Below, one piece after another: positions 17,869 through 25,682 of a stretch of 64,000 bases of DNA. The position numbers were made by a program, and so were the translations under genes. This DNA is from Victivallaceae bacterium. Its GTDB lineage: Bacteria > Verrucomicrobiota > Lentisphaeria > Victivallales > Victivallaceae. Numbering within the stretch: the stretch's first letter is position 1; the number at the start of each line of letters is the position of its first letter. The DNA lies in the NCBI GenBank assembly GCA_024405735.1, contig JAKSOF010000006.1:52931-116930 (forward strand), written 5' to 3'. A model generated the notes under the pieces. The model saw only the letters and a program-made list of their open reading frames with translations, searched no databases and had not been told where the DNA came from.

Positions 17869-18143
17869 GCATCCGACGGCAATCAAAGCGTATGCGTTTT
17901 TCTTTTCTCTCGCAGATCAGGCAGTCGGGCGGACGAAGCGCGAAAGCGCGGAGTATTAGCCCGCGTGGGACGCAGGTCGTTTTGTAGTAACAAATACAGA
18001 CGACCGCAGAGATTTGCGGTGACAGCCGTTTAGAGCGCGGGCAAAACGATCATCCGCAAATATCTGCGGCGAGAGCAAAATCCAGCCCGTGGCTGGTTGA
18101 GGAAGCCGCGAGGGGCGAAATCAGCCCCTCGCGTTCCCATTGC
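17869..18143 (-). repeat. interspersed repeat, copy C (inverted)
   Basis: Reverse orientation relative to copies A and B. Read on the minus strand it starts GCAATGGGAACGCGAGGGGC, with the variant inner hairpin seen at 8351, and runs through the ACGGGCTGG, CCGCAGATATTTGCGG and TCCCACGCGGGC blocks to GCCGTCGGATGC. The last ~30 bp (CATACGC..TTGATT..CGTCGGATGC) are shared only with copy B. Confidence 0.85.
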
Positions 18144-18170
18144 ATCAAGGTGCGAGGAAAGCCGCGCCGT

Positions 18171-20747
18171 TTACTTTTTCTCAAACGTCAGCGCGTTGTC
18201 CTTGACTGCGACGCGTACCGTGCATCCGCCGGGGATCGTCCCGTCGAGGATCAACCGCGAAAGCGGCGTTTCGACCTGTTGGATGATCGCGCGTTTCAGC
18301 GGGCGCGCGCCGAAATCGGGATCGTATCCGGCATCGGCGACGAACTGCTTTGCTTCCGGCGTCACGTCGAGCGTGATCTCCTGTGCGGCGAGCCGTCCGG
18401 CAAGCCGTTTCAGTTGGATGTCGACGATTTTGACGATCTCCTCCTTGCCGAGGGCGCGGAAAATCAGCGTTTCGTCGATCCGGTTGAGAAATTCCGGACG
18501 GAAGTGACGGCGCAATTCGGCGGTCAACTCCTCTTTTAGATTGGCGGCGTCGCCGTGATGTGCGAGGATGAGGTCGCTTCCGAGATTACTGGTCATAATG
18601 ATGATCGTATTCTTGAAATTGACCGTCCGTCCCTGCGAGTCGGTCACGATGCCGTCCTCAAGGATCTGCAACAGGATGTTGAAAACATCCGGATGCGCTT
18701 TTTCGATCTCGTCAAAGAGGACGACGCTGTAAGGCCGGCGGCGGACCGCTTCGGTCAACTGACCGCCTTCCTCGTAACCGACGTAGCCCGGAGGCGCGCC
18801 GACCAGACGCGAAACGCTGAATTTTTCCATATATTCAGACATATCGATCCGCACCATCGCGCGTTCGTCGTCAAAGAGATCGGCGGCAAGCGCGCGGGCG
18901 AGTTCCGTTTTGCCGACGCCGGTCGGTCCGAGGAAAATGAAACTCGCGATCGGGCGGTTGGGGTCCTGCAATCCGGCACGGGCGCGAAGCACCGCATCGG
19001 AAACGGCGGTGACCGCTTCATCCTGTCCGACGACGCGCTGATGGAGCCGATCCCCGAGTTGAAGCAGTTTTTCCTTTTCGCTCTGCACCAGTTTCGCGAC
19101 GGGGATTTTCGTCCAGCGGCTGATGATGGCGGCGATGTCGTCTTCATCGACCTCCTCTTTCAGCAGACGCTCTCCCTGCGCTTCCTTGATCGCGGCTTCC
19201 GCGGCGGCGATTTGGCGTTCGATGCCGGGGATCGTACCGTGGCGCAATTCGGCGGCGCGCTCCAGATTGTAATCGCGCTCGGCGCGTTCCAACTGGGCGC
19301 GCGCGGTATCGAGCGCTTCCCGGTAAGTCCGCAAGTCGGAGATCGCTTTTTTCTCGTTTTCATAACGGGCGCGCAACTCCTTACCGGCGGCTTTCCATTC
19401 GGCGGCTTCGGCTTCCAGTTCTTCGCGGCGTTTGATCGACGCGGGATCTTTTTCGTTGCGCAATCCGGTGATCTCGATCTCCAACTGCATCACGTGACGC
19501 TCGTTTTCGTCGAGTTCCTCCGGACTGCTGTCGATTTCCGTGCGGAGCGCGGCGGCGGCTTCGTCGACGAGGTCGATCGCCTTGTCAGGCAAAAAGCGGT
19601 CGGAAATGTACTTGTCCGACAACACCGCGGCGGCGACGAGCGCGCTGTCGCGCAACTTGATGCCGTGATGGATCTCGTAACGCTCCTTTAATCCGCGCAA
19701 AATGGAAATCGTGTCCTCGACCGAGGGAGGATTGACCAGTACGCTCTGGAAACGGCGCTCCAAAGCCGCGTCTTTTTCGATATATTTGCGGTATTCGTCG
19801 AGCGTTGTCGCCCCGATGCAATGCAGTTCGCCGCGCGCCAGCATCGGCTTGAGCAAGTTTCCGGCATCCATCGATCCTTCGGAAGCTCCCGCCCCGACGA
19901 CGGTATGCAATTCGTCGATGAAAAGGATGATTTTCCCTTCGGCGGAAGTCACCTCCTTCAAGACCGCCTTGAGCCTTTCCTCAAATTCGCCGCGATATTT
20001 CGCCCCGGCGATCAAAGCGCCCATATCGAGCGCGACGAGCCGGCGGTTTTTCAGACTTTCCGGCACGTCGCCACGCACGATCCGGCGGGCGAGCCCTTCG
20101 ACGATCGCCGTCTTGCCGACGCCGGGTTCGCCGATCAATACCGGATTGTTTTTGGTGCGGCGCGACAGGATCTGGATCATCCGGCGGATCTCCTCGTCGC
20201 GGCCGATCACCGGATCGAGTTTGTCCTGCATCGCCATTTTGGTCAAGTCGCGCGAGTATTTGTCGAGCGCCTCAAACGTGCTTTCGGGATCGGGCGACGT
20301 CACCCGCTGATTGCCGCGGACGCTCTGAAGCGCCTGAAGCACCTTGTCGGAAGTCACGCCCGCTTTTTCCAGCGTTTCCGCCGCGCTGTTGCGGTTGCTC
20401 AAAATGCCGAGCAGAAGATGTTCGACGCTGATGTAGTCGTCGTGCATATTGCCGGCGTGTTTTTCCGCATCGTTGAGAACGGCGGAGAATTCCTGGGAAT
20501 TGTAGATACCGTCCGAAGCGTTGCCGACTTTGGGCAAAGCATTGAGCGCGTTGTCGATCTGCGGGTCAAAAAGTTTCGCGCTGACGCCCAGTTTTTCCAG
20601 GATCGACGGGACAAGGCCGTTTTCCTGACGGACGAGCGCGGCGAGCAAGTGGATCGGCCGCAATTCGTTATTGCGGTACTCCCCGGCGATCTGCTGGCTC
20701 GAAAGCAACGCTTCCCGGCTTTTGGTGGTGAATTTTTCAGCATTCAT
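18171..20747 (-). CDS. clpB: ATP-dependent chaperone ClpB
   Basis: Disaggregase of the Hsp100 family, 858 residues. Order: N-terminal Clp repeat domain (about 1-145), AAA-1 with Walker [14 protein letters not shown], the coiled-coil M-domain (about 410-525, rich in E/R/A) that distinguishes ClpB from ClpA/ClpC, AAA-2 with [13 protein letters not shown], and the C-terminal D2-small domain. A strong AAGGAGG site precedes the ATG. Heat-shock control is expected for the family, but I could not recognise a CIRCE operator or sigma-32 promoter in the 140 bp divergent region. It works with DnaK, which is not in the window. Confidence 0.96.
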   Translation of the reverse strand: MNAEKFTTKSREALLSSQQIAGEYRNNELRPIHLLAALVRQENGLVPSILEKLGVSAKLFDPQIDNALNALPKVGNASDGIYNSQEFSAVLNDAEKHAGNMHDDYISVEHLLLGILSNRNSAAETLEKAGVTSDKVLQALQSVRGNQRVTSPDPESTFEALDKYSRDLTKMAMQDKLDPVIGRDEEIRRMIQILSRRTKNNPVLIGEPGVGKTAIVEGLARRIVRGDVPESLKNRRLVALDMGALIAGAKYRGEFEERLKAVLKEVTSAEGKIILFIDELHTVVGAGASEGSMDAGNLLKPMLARGELHCIGATTLDEYRKYIEKDAALERRFQSVLVNPPSVEDTISILRGLKERYEIHHGIKLRDSALVAAAVLSDKYISDRFLPDKAIDLVDEAAAALRTEIDSSPEELDENERHVMQLEIEITGLRNEKDPASIKRREELEAEAAEWKAAGKELRARYENEKKAISDLRTYREALDTARAQLERAERDYNLERAAELRHGTIPGIERQIAAAEAAIKEAQGERLLKEEVDEDDIAAIISRWTKIPVAKLVQSEKEKLLQLGDRLHQRVVGQDEAVTAVSDAVLRARAGLQDPNRPIASFIFLGPTGVGKTELARALAADLFDDERAMVRIDMSEYMEKFSVSRLVGAPPGYVGYEEGGQLTEAVRRRPYSVVLFDEIEKAHPDVFNILLQILEDGIVTDSQGRTVNFKNTIIIMTSNLGSDLILAHHGDAANLKEELTAELRRHFRPEFLNRIDETLIFRALGKEEIVKIVDIQLKRLAGRLAAQEITLDVTPEAKQFVADAGYDPDFGARPLKRAIIQQVETPLSRLILDGTIPGGCTVRVAVKDNALTFEKK

Positions 20748-20815
20748 CGTGGCACCTCCTTGTTGTTTTGGCTTTCACTTCCTTTATAAGCATAACTTAT
20801 ACCAGTAAATTTCAC

Positions 20816-20845
20816 TTGACAAAACCGCCTTGACGGGGGTATATT
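20816..20845 (+). promoter_or_regulatory. promoter of the RNA methyltransferase gene
   Basis: Consensus -35 TTGACA (20816-20821), 18 bp spacer, TATATT (20840-20845), 42 bp before the ATG in the clpB divergent region. Confidence 0.65.
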
Positions 20846-20887
20846 TAGTGCGACAAATTGACAACCCCTGTGACAAAAGGACACAGT

Positions 20888-21697
20888 ATGGATTACACTT
20901 ACATCGCGAGCGCCCACAACGACGCCGTCAAACATCTCGTCAAACTCCGCGACCGCCGTCACCGCGATCGCGAAAAACTGACCATTCTTGAGGGATACCG
21001 CGAACTGACCCGCGGTCTCGAATACGGCATGGACATCCTCGAATGTTATTTTTCGCCGGAGCACTTTCTCGGCAGCAATGAATATCCGCTCCTCGAAACG
21101 ATGGCGAAAAAAGGGATCCTCGTGCGTCAACTGGCGCCGCAACTGCTGGAAAAAGTTTCCTACCGCGACCGTCCCGAAGGGCTTCTTGCCGTCGCCCGGG
21201 TCAGGGAACACCGCCTTGAAGACCTGCCCGTCGATCCCAACGGGCTTTATCTCGTCGCCGAAACCGTCGAAAAACCGGGCAATCTCGGTTCGATGCTCCG
21301 CAGCGCCGACGCCGTCAACGTGACCGGTTTCATCCTTTGCGAACGCGGGACCGATATTTACAACCCCAACGCCATCCGCGCCAGCACCGGCGCGCTCTTT
21401 TCCGTGCCGCTTGCCGAATGTTCCAACGAAGAAGCACTCGCGTGGTTGCGGAAAAATCATATCAAAACGCTCGCCGCGACACCGCACACCGATCAGAAAT
21501 ACACCGACGTCGATCTCACTTGCGGCGTCGCGATCATCGTCGGCGCGGAACAGACGGGACTTACCGAATTCTGGATGACGCAAGCCGATTTACCCGTCGT
21601 CATCCCGATGCTCGGCAAAATCGATTCCCTCAACGTGTCGACGGCGACGACGGTACTGCTTTACGAAGCGGCGCGTCAACGCGGATTTAAGAAATGA
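20888..21697 (+). CDS. TrmH/SpoU-family RNA 2'-O-methyltransferase
   Basis: Predicted SAM-dependent ribose methyltransferase acting on rRNA or tRNA. The SPOUT knot motifs are clear: motif 1 around EKPGNLGSMLRSADA, motif 2 VGAEQTGLTEFW and motif 3 in the C-terminal GKIDSLNVSTATTVLLYEA. An N-terminal ~100-residue substrate-binding domain is present; total 269 residues. ATG 20888 has AAAGG upstream; an upstream ATG at 20858 is closer to the promoter and lacks a site. The RNA target is unknown. Confidence 0.9.
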   Translation: MDYTYIASAHNDAVKHLVKLRDRRHRDREKLTILEGYRELTRGLEYGMDILECYFSPEHFLGSNEYPLLETMAKKGILVRQLAPQLLEKVSYRDRPEGLLAVARVREHRLEDLPVDPNGLYLVAETVEKPGNLGSMLRSADAVNVTGFILCERGTDIYNPNAIRASTGALFSVPLAECSNEEALAWLRKNHIKTLAATPHTDQKYTDVDLTCGVAIIVGAEQTGLTEFWMTQADLPVVIPMLGKIDSLNVSTATTVLLYEAARQRGFKK

Positions 21698-21756
21698 TTT
21701 TCGCCCCATCTGCCTTGAAAAAAGCATCGGCTTGCATTATGTTAGGCAAATAACAT

Positions 21757-21832
21757 CGGGGCGTAGCGCAGTGGCTAGCGCGCTTGCTTTGGGAGCAAGA
21801 TGTCGCGGGTTCGACTCCCGCCGCCCCGACCA
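21757..21832 (+). tRNA. tRNA-Pro (anticodon TGG)
   Basis: A complete 76 nt cloverleaf: acceptor CGGGGCG/CGCCCCG, D-stem GCGC, anticodon stem CTTGC/GCAAG with loop TTTGGGA (anticodon TGG), five-base variable loop, T-stem GCGGG/CCCGC with loop TTCGACT, discriminator A and genomically encoded CCA. Confidence 0.97.
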
Positions 21833-21993
21833 AATTCCATACGACAAAAATCATTCAAAATAACGCGAGAAAAATGCAAAAAGATTTTTGCTTTTTCTCG
21901 CTTATATTTTATTTTCCCGTCACTCCCGATGGTCGTGCCGCGATGATTTTTTAGGAGGTTGCCTTCGCTTCGCTCACGCTCGACGCTTCGCGT
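21833..21993. other. intergenic region downstream of tRNA-Pro
   Basis: No gene seen. It contains TGGTCGTG (21930-21937), which pairs with CACGACCA at 22010-22017, and an internal CGACGC/GCGTCG hairpin near 21981. Confidence 0.4.
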
Positions 21994-22017
21994 CGTCGAC
22001 TCCCGCCGACACGACCA
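21994..22017 (+). other. att-like partial copy of the tRNA-Pro 3' end
   Basis: 20 of 24 bases match the tRNA 3' end at 21809-21832, including TCGACTCCCGCCG and CGACCA. Such direct copies of a tRNA 3' end usually mark where a tRNA-targeting integrative element inserted. Only about 160 bp lie between them and no integrase is present, so any element has been lost. Confidence 0.5.
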
Positions 22018-22042
22018 TTTTTTTGCCCGAACGGGCAAAAAA
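22018..22042. terminator. bidirectional terminator
   Basis: T-run, GCCCG-AA-CGGGC stem, A-run; symmetric, so usable from both strands. It terminates the minus-strand GT/lipase operon and possibly the tRNA. Confidence 0.75.
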
Positions 22043-22043
22043 C

Positions 22044-22110
22044 ATGAAGCCTGCAAGGCTTCGCTTCATGGCACGCAAGTGCCGCTTCATGCACCGAAGG
22101 TGCGCTTCAT
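22044..22110. repeat. three tandem short hairpins sharing CGCTTCAT
   Basis: Three consecutive units, each a small perfect hairpin (AAGCCTGCAAGGCTT; GGCACGCAAGTGCC; GCACCGAAGGTGC) followed by CGCTTCAT. The stem sequences differ while the linker is constant. The array runs into the stop codon of the glycosyltransferase-lipase gene. Confidence 0.75.
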
Positions 22111-24668
22111 TTTTCCGGGACGTTCCAGAATTCCGGACGCCAGAAACGGGATTCGAGACTGCTGAAATCGGTGTGCTGCGAGGGGATCGACACATCGTTC
22201 GTATTGGTCACAGGGTCATAAAGACCGAATCCCTTGACCGTCACCTGATTTTCCACCCCGCGCATCATCCGCGGAAGCAACGCCGCCGAAGCATCCCAGA
22301 TGCCGACGGTATAGTCTTCTTTGGAAACCGGCGGCGCAAGATGCTGATTCACCCAGGTCAGAATACTGCCGCACGGCAGTACGCAATAGTCCATCATATC
22401 GTAATATTCGACAAAGGGATGAAGCGAAAGATTGTAAAAATGAGCGTCGCGGTGACGCAGTAAATAGGGCTTGACCGCATAGACGGTTTCCTGTACCGAG
22501 GATGCCGCCGCCATAAAGACGATGTTTTTCACCGGCAATTCCGGATAACGGGAAAGAATTTCCGTGATGAGGAAACTTCCCATACTGTGTCCGATCAGCG
22601 TGATCTCCGTATCCGGGTGATCTTTGGTATATTGGATCAGCATTTCCGCAAAGTGCGAAAAAACACCGTCCGGCGGCGCATTCATCGACGAGGGATCGGA
22701 AATATCCGCTTCGCCATTCCATAACGTGTCGCGCACAAAGGAAACGCGGGCGCGGCGGCGCATTTCATCCCACGCGCGGGGAGCAAAGCCGTCGATCAGC
22801 GACGTCGTCAGAATACGGAAAGGAAATCCGGCGAAATACCCCAGCCGGATCAGTGGCAGAAGCCGGTGATCGGCGAAATCGCGCCCGAGATAAAATTGGA
22901 TCTCCCCATCGCGGCGGACAATGTTTCCCGCCATTTCGTTGTAACGCTCTTCATCATAATGCTCCACCATCGCGACCGATTGATAATACAAGTTGGGCGG
23001 CAGTTGGATCAGGGCGCCCAGCATATCGGCGGTGAAATAAAACGGCACGAGAAGCGGTCCCGTCCAGAAATTTTCCAATCCGTTGCGGATGGCGAAAAGA
23101 TGATTGAAATAGCAGTCGAAAAGTTCCGATTCCCAGTTGACGAAAATCGGATAAACGTCGCTGTCGCGCATGATGACGGGAATGTTTTCCGCCGAGATCT
23201 CCACCGTTTCATTGGCGGAATTCATACCGCCGAAGCAATAGATCATCACCTTTTTTCTGCCGGATTTTTCCATTTCTTCGCGCATATGCCGCAAATGATC
23301 TTCCAGTTTTGTCCCCTCGCCGGAAAGCGTGATCCCCGTATTAGGCTCGTATATATCGTAAAAGACCGGTGCGCCGTTGCCGTCCGCCGTGATGATGTGA
23401 TGATCGAGTTCCTCGGTCAGTACCGGAGCGCATCCGGCAAGCACCGCGCCGAAACAAAAATAAAGCGAAAGCCGCAGGAAACGGCGCAAGAGCGATTCGG
23501 AAATCTTTTTGATCTGCGGCGTTTCCGGGGAATACGCATACGCGAGATCCAAACTCCGGTCGACGATCGTCTGCGTCGCTTTTTTGATTTGTAAAGCCAG
23601 TTGCTCCATGTTTTTCTGCAATCGCGGCATTTCCGTACGCATCCGCGTGACGCTTTCCGCCAGATCGTCCCGGGTCGCCGCGACGGCGACACCGCGTTCG
23701 ATCAGGTATTGCTGATTTTTTTCCTCGTGTCCGGCGATCGGATCGACGAGCAGCATCGGTTTGCGCATCGCGATACATTCCGAAGTGGTGATGCCGCCGG
23801 GTTTCGTGATGGCAAAACGCGAAACCGCCATATATTTATGGATTTCCGTCGTAAAAGAAACGACGCGCAATCGCGACGGATAGCGTTTTGCAATATGGCA
23901 TAACTGCCGGTATAGTGCAACGTTGTGCCCGGTCAGCGCAAAAACGCCGAAATCGCGGTGTACGTGCAGTAGATCGACGATGATCCGCGCCATATGTCCA
24001 GTGCCCCAACCGCCCATCGTCAGCATCAGCCAGGGATATTCCGGAGAAATCTGCAGTTGACGATACCATTCCTTTATTGTTTCCGGCGGGAAATCCCGGC
24101 AGAAAATGTCGCAGACCGGACATCCGGAAATACAGAGTTTTTCCGCAGGGATCCCCCATTCGACCAGACGATTGAAGCCCAGCTGATTGGGGACAAAGAT
24201 CAGATCGTGCTCTTTTTCCGCATAAATGCGGTGCGCCGTGTGATCGGTGATGACTACGGCACTGGGAAGAGTCAATCGGCCCTGCCGCTTCAGCCGCGCG
24301 ACGAGATATGCCGGATAAAAATGCACCGACAAAACGAAATCGATTTTATTTTCCTCGATCGCGGCAAGCAGTCTTTTTTCCGCCGCCGATGCCGTCAGAT
24401 CGAAAAAACCTTTGAAAAATCCGCGGTTGCTACGGTTGTTGTTGCGGTGGATGAAACGCCATACCCAAGGCGCGTAACGCAAAAGAAACGGATAAAGTTT
24501 AAGAAAGATAAAATGCAAGATCCAGTTGAGCCAGACCGTCGTATCAATGTAGACGACGCGGCAATTCTGCGCGCTGGAAGCAAATTTTTCGCGGATCGCC
24601 TCGGCGGCGCGGAGATGTCCGGACCCCATCGGACCGCTCAACAGCAAAACATTTTTCGTTTCCGTCAT
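22107..24668 (-). CDS. fusion of MGDG-synthase-like glycosyltransferase and lipobox-anchored alpha/beta hydrolase
   Basis: A single open frame of 853 residues. Residues 1-370 resemble processive diacylglycerol/MGDG-type glycosyltransferases: nucleotide-binding opening LLLSGPMGSGHLRAAEAI and the donor-sugar motif ITKPGGITTSECIA (287-300) then a GHEEKN loop. Residues about 393-413 form a basic-hydrophobic stretch ending in a perfect lipobox LAGC (Cys413). Residues 430-853 are an alpha/beta hydrolase with nucleophile elbow GHSMG (Ser695). This would put the transferase in the cytoplasm and the hydrolase outside. The two halves could be two genes that lost a stop; the frame is intact across the join. 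ATG 24668 overlaps the deacetylase stop. Confidence 0.75.
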   Translation of the reverse strand: MTETKNVLLLSGPMGSGHLRAAEAIREKFASSAQNCRVVYIDTTVWLNWILHFIFLKLYPFLLRYAPWVWRFIHRNNNRSNRGFFKGFFDLTASAAEKRLLAAIEENKIDFVLSVHFYPAYLVARLKRQGRLTLPSAVVITDHTAHRIYAEKEHDLIFVPNQLGFNRLVEWGIPAEKLCISGCPVCDIFCRDFPPETIKEWYRQLQISPEYPWLMLTMGGWGTGHMARIIVDLLHVHRDFGVFALTGHNVALYRQLCHIAKRYPSRLRVVSFTTEIHKYMAVSRFAITKPGGITTSECIAMRKPMLLVDPIAGHEEKNQQYLIERGVAVAATRDDLAESVTRMRTEMPRLQKNMEQLALQIKKATQTIVDRSLDLAYAYSPETPQIKKISESLLRRFLRLSLYFCFGAVLAGCAPVLTEELDHHIITADGNGAPVFYDIYEPNTGITLSGEGTKLEDHLRHMREEMEKSGRKKVMIYCFGGMNSANETVEISAENIPVIMRDSDVYPIFVNWESELFDCYFNHLFAIRNGLENFWTGPLLVPFYFTADMLGALIQLPPNLYYQSVAMVEHYDEERYNEMAGNIVRRDGEIQFYLGRDFADHRLLPLIRLGYFAGFPFRILTTSLIDGFAPRAWDEMRRRARVSFVRDTLWNGEADISDPSSMNAPPDGVFSHFAEMLIQYTKDHPDTEITLIGHSMGSFLITEILSRYPELPVKNIVFMAAASSVQETVYAVKPYLLRHRDAHFYNLSLHPFVEYYDMMDYCVLPCGSILTWVNQHLAPPVSKEDYTVGIWDASAALLPRMMRGVENQVTVKGFGLYDPVTNTNDVSIPSQHTDFSSLESRFWRPEFWNVPEK

Positions 24669-25339
24669 TTCGCCTCCCGTGCCGCATCGCCGTAGGATTG
24701 GACGCTCCACCCGGCATCGATCAGTTTTGCAAGCAGAGCAAGTTCCCCGTCGATCAGATGGTGACGCACATCCATCGGATGGACGGAAAAGCGGATGACG
24801 CCCGCTTTTTTGTGCGACAGCCGCCAAGGATTCCACCACGCGAAAAATCCATCGAAAAGTTTGTTTCCCCAATCGAAATTGGTCGGGAACGCACGATAGA
24901 GCAAATTTCCGTCGGCGTCGTAAAGTCCGCGCCATTGCCCGGAATAGAGAAAGCCGAGTTCTTTGAGCGCGATCTTGCACCCCGCGCTCTGAAACCACTG
25001 CGGCGCGACAAAACCGCTCGGCGCGTATCCCATCGCATCACAGAATCTCTCCCGCGAAGCGGCAAGTTCCGTGCGGGCGCGGTCAAGCGAAAGTCTGCCG
25101 CACTCGGCGTATTCGTGATAGATGCCGTGCAAGCCGATGTCACTGCCGGATGCTTTCATCGCGCTGATCGAGCGGCACCACTCCGGATTTCCGGCGATGG
25201 GAGTTTTCCGCATATAGTCGGGCACGACAAGAAGCGTCCGGCGCAATGCGCCCAACTCGTCAAAACGGCGGCAGATCAACTCGATTTCCGAAGCGAAATA
25301 CGGAGTGACGTCGTGAAGCGAAAGTAAAATTTTTTTCAT
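24665..25339 (-). CDS. DUF2334-type polysaccharide deacetylase
   Basis: A protein of 224 residues of the carbohydrate esterase/NodB-like fold: LLSLHDVTPYF carries the metal-binding His-Asp pair, DIGLHGIYH the second metal site, and a late RFSVHPMDVR the distal His. Predicted to remove acetyl groups from a glycan or glycolipid. Its stop overlaps the start of the glycosyltransferase-lipase fusion, so the pair may act on the same cell-envelope glycolipid (inference). Start chosen at 25339, giving MKKILLSLHDV; an in-frame ATG lies 12 nt upstream. Confidence 0.82.
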   Translation of the reverse strand: MKKILLSLHDVTPYFASEIELICRRFDELGALRRTLLVVPDYMRKTPIAGNPEWCRSISAMKASGSDIGLHGIYHEYAECGRLSLDRARTELAASRERFCDAMGYAPSGFVAPQWFQSAGCKIALKELGFLYSGQWRGLYDADGNLLYRAFPTNFDWGNKLFDGFFAWWNPWRLSHKKAGVIRFSVHPMDVRHHLIDGELALLAKLIDAGWSVQSYGDAAREAK

Positions 25340-25682
25340 AAAGATCCGCAAAAAAGATTATTTCATTTTAATATACACCTTTTTTGCCGTTTTCGCAATC
25401 TATGATAAGTTTTGCGCAATATCACGGTCGCAGTCGATCGGACGGTTTGTTACGGCGTAGCAAAGCAACTGCGTTGTCATCCTCGACGGACTCTTACGGA
25501 CAAAACCGACATTAACGGACAAAACGGACGCGTCATCATAGCGTGATTTTGTCCTTTTCCCATCACGCTAATTGTCCGTTACCGTCCGTTAAAGTCCGTT
25601 ATCGTCCGTTTCAGCCTTCATTTCGCCCGGGAGGGCGAGAGAAACATCGGCGTGGGGAGGCGCGCCCATTGCGTAAAAAGAC
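25340..25682. other. structured intergenic region between uvrB and the deacetylase gene
   Basis: 343 bp with no gene. The first ~90 bp are AT-rich and should hold the deacetylase promoter. The rest is dense in repeats: GGACAAAAC twice, an 8 bp perfect stem TAGCGTGA/TCACGCTA (25539-25570), a four-unit 10 bp tandem array, the palindrome CGCCCGGGAGGGCG and the tail of the GCAATGGG family (CGCGCCCATTGC). Confidence 0.6.
25571..25610 (+). repeat. four tandem 10 bp repeats NNNGTCCGTT
   Basis: Exactly four units (attgtccgtt, accgtccgtt, aaagtccgtt, atcgtccgtt). The GTCCGTT core is the reverse complement of AACGGAC, which occurs twice at 25514-25530, so the array can fold back onto the upstream segment around the 25539-25570 hairpin. 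Confidence 0.9.

Noticed and set aside
17740..18033. Short open frames inside the repeat-bounded segment and copy C
   Set aside because: They cross the repeat boundary, have no ribosome site and no similarity to a known family.
25571..25610. Tandem 10 bp repeats considered as a CRISPR array
   Set aside because: Units are far too short, have no spacers between them, and no cas gene is in the window.
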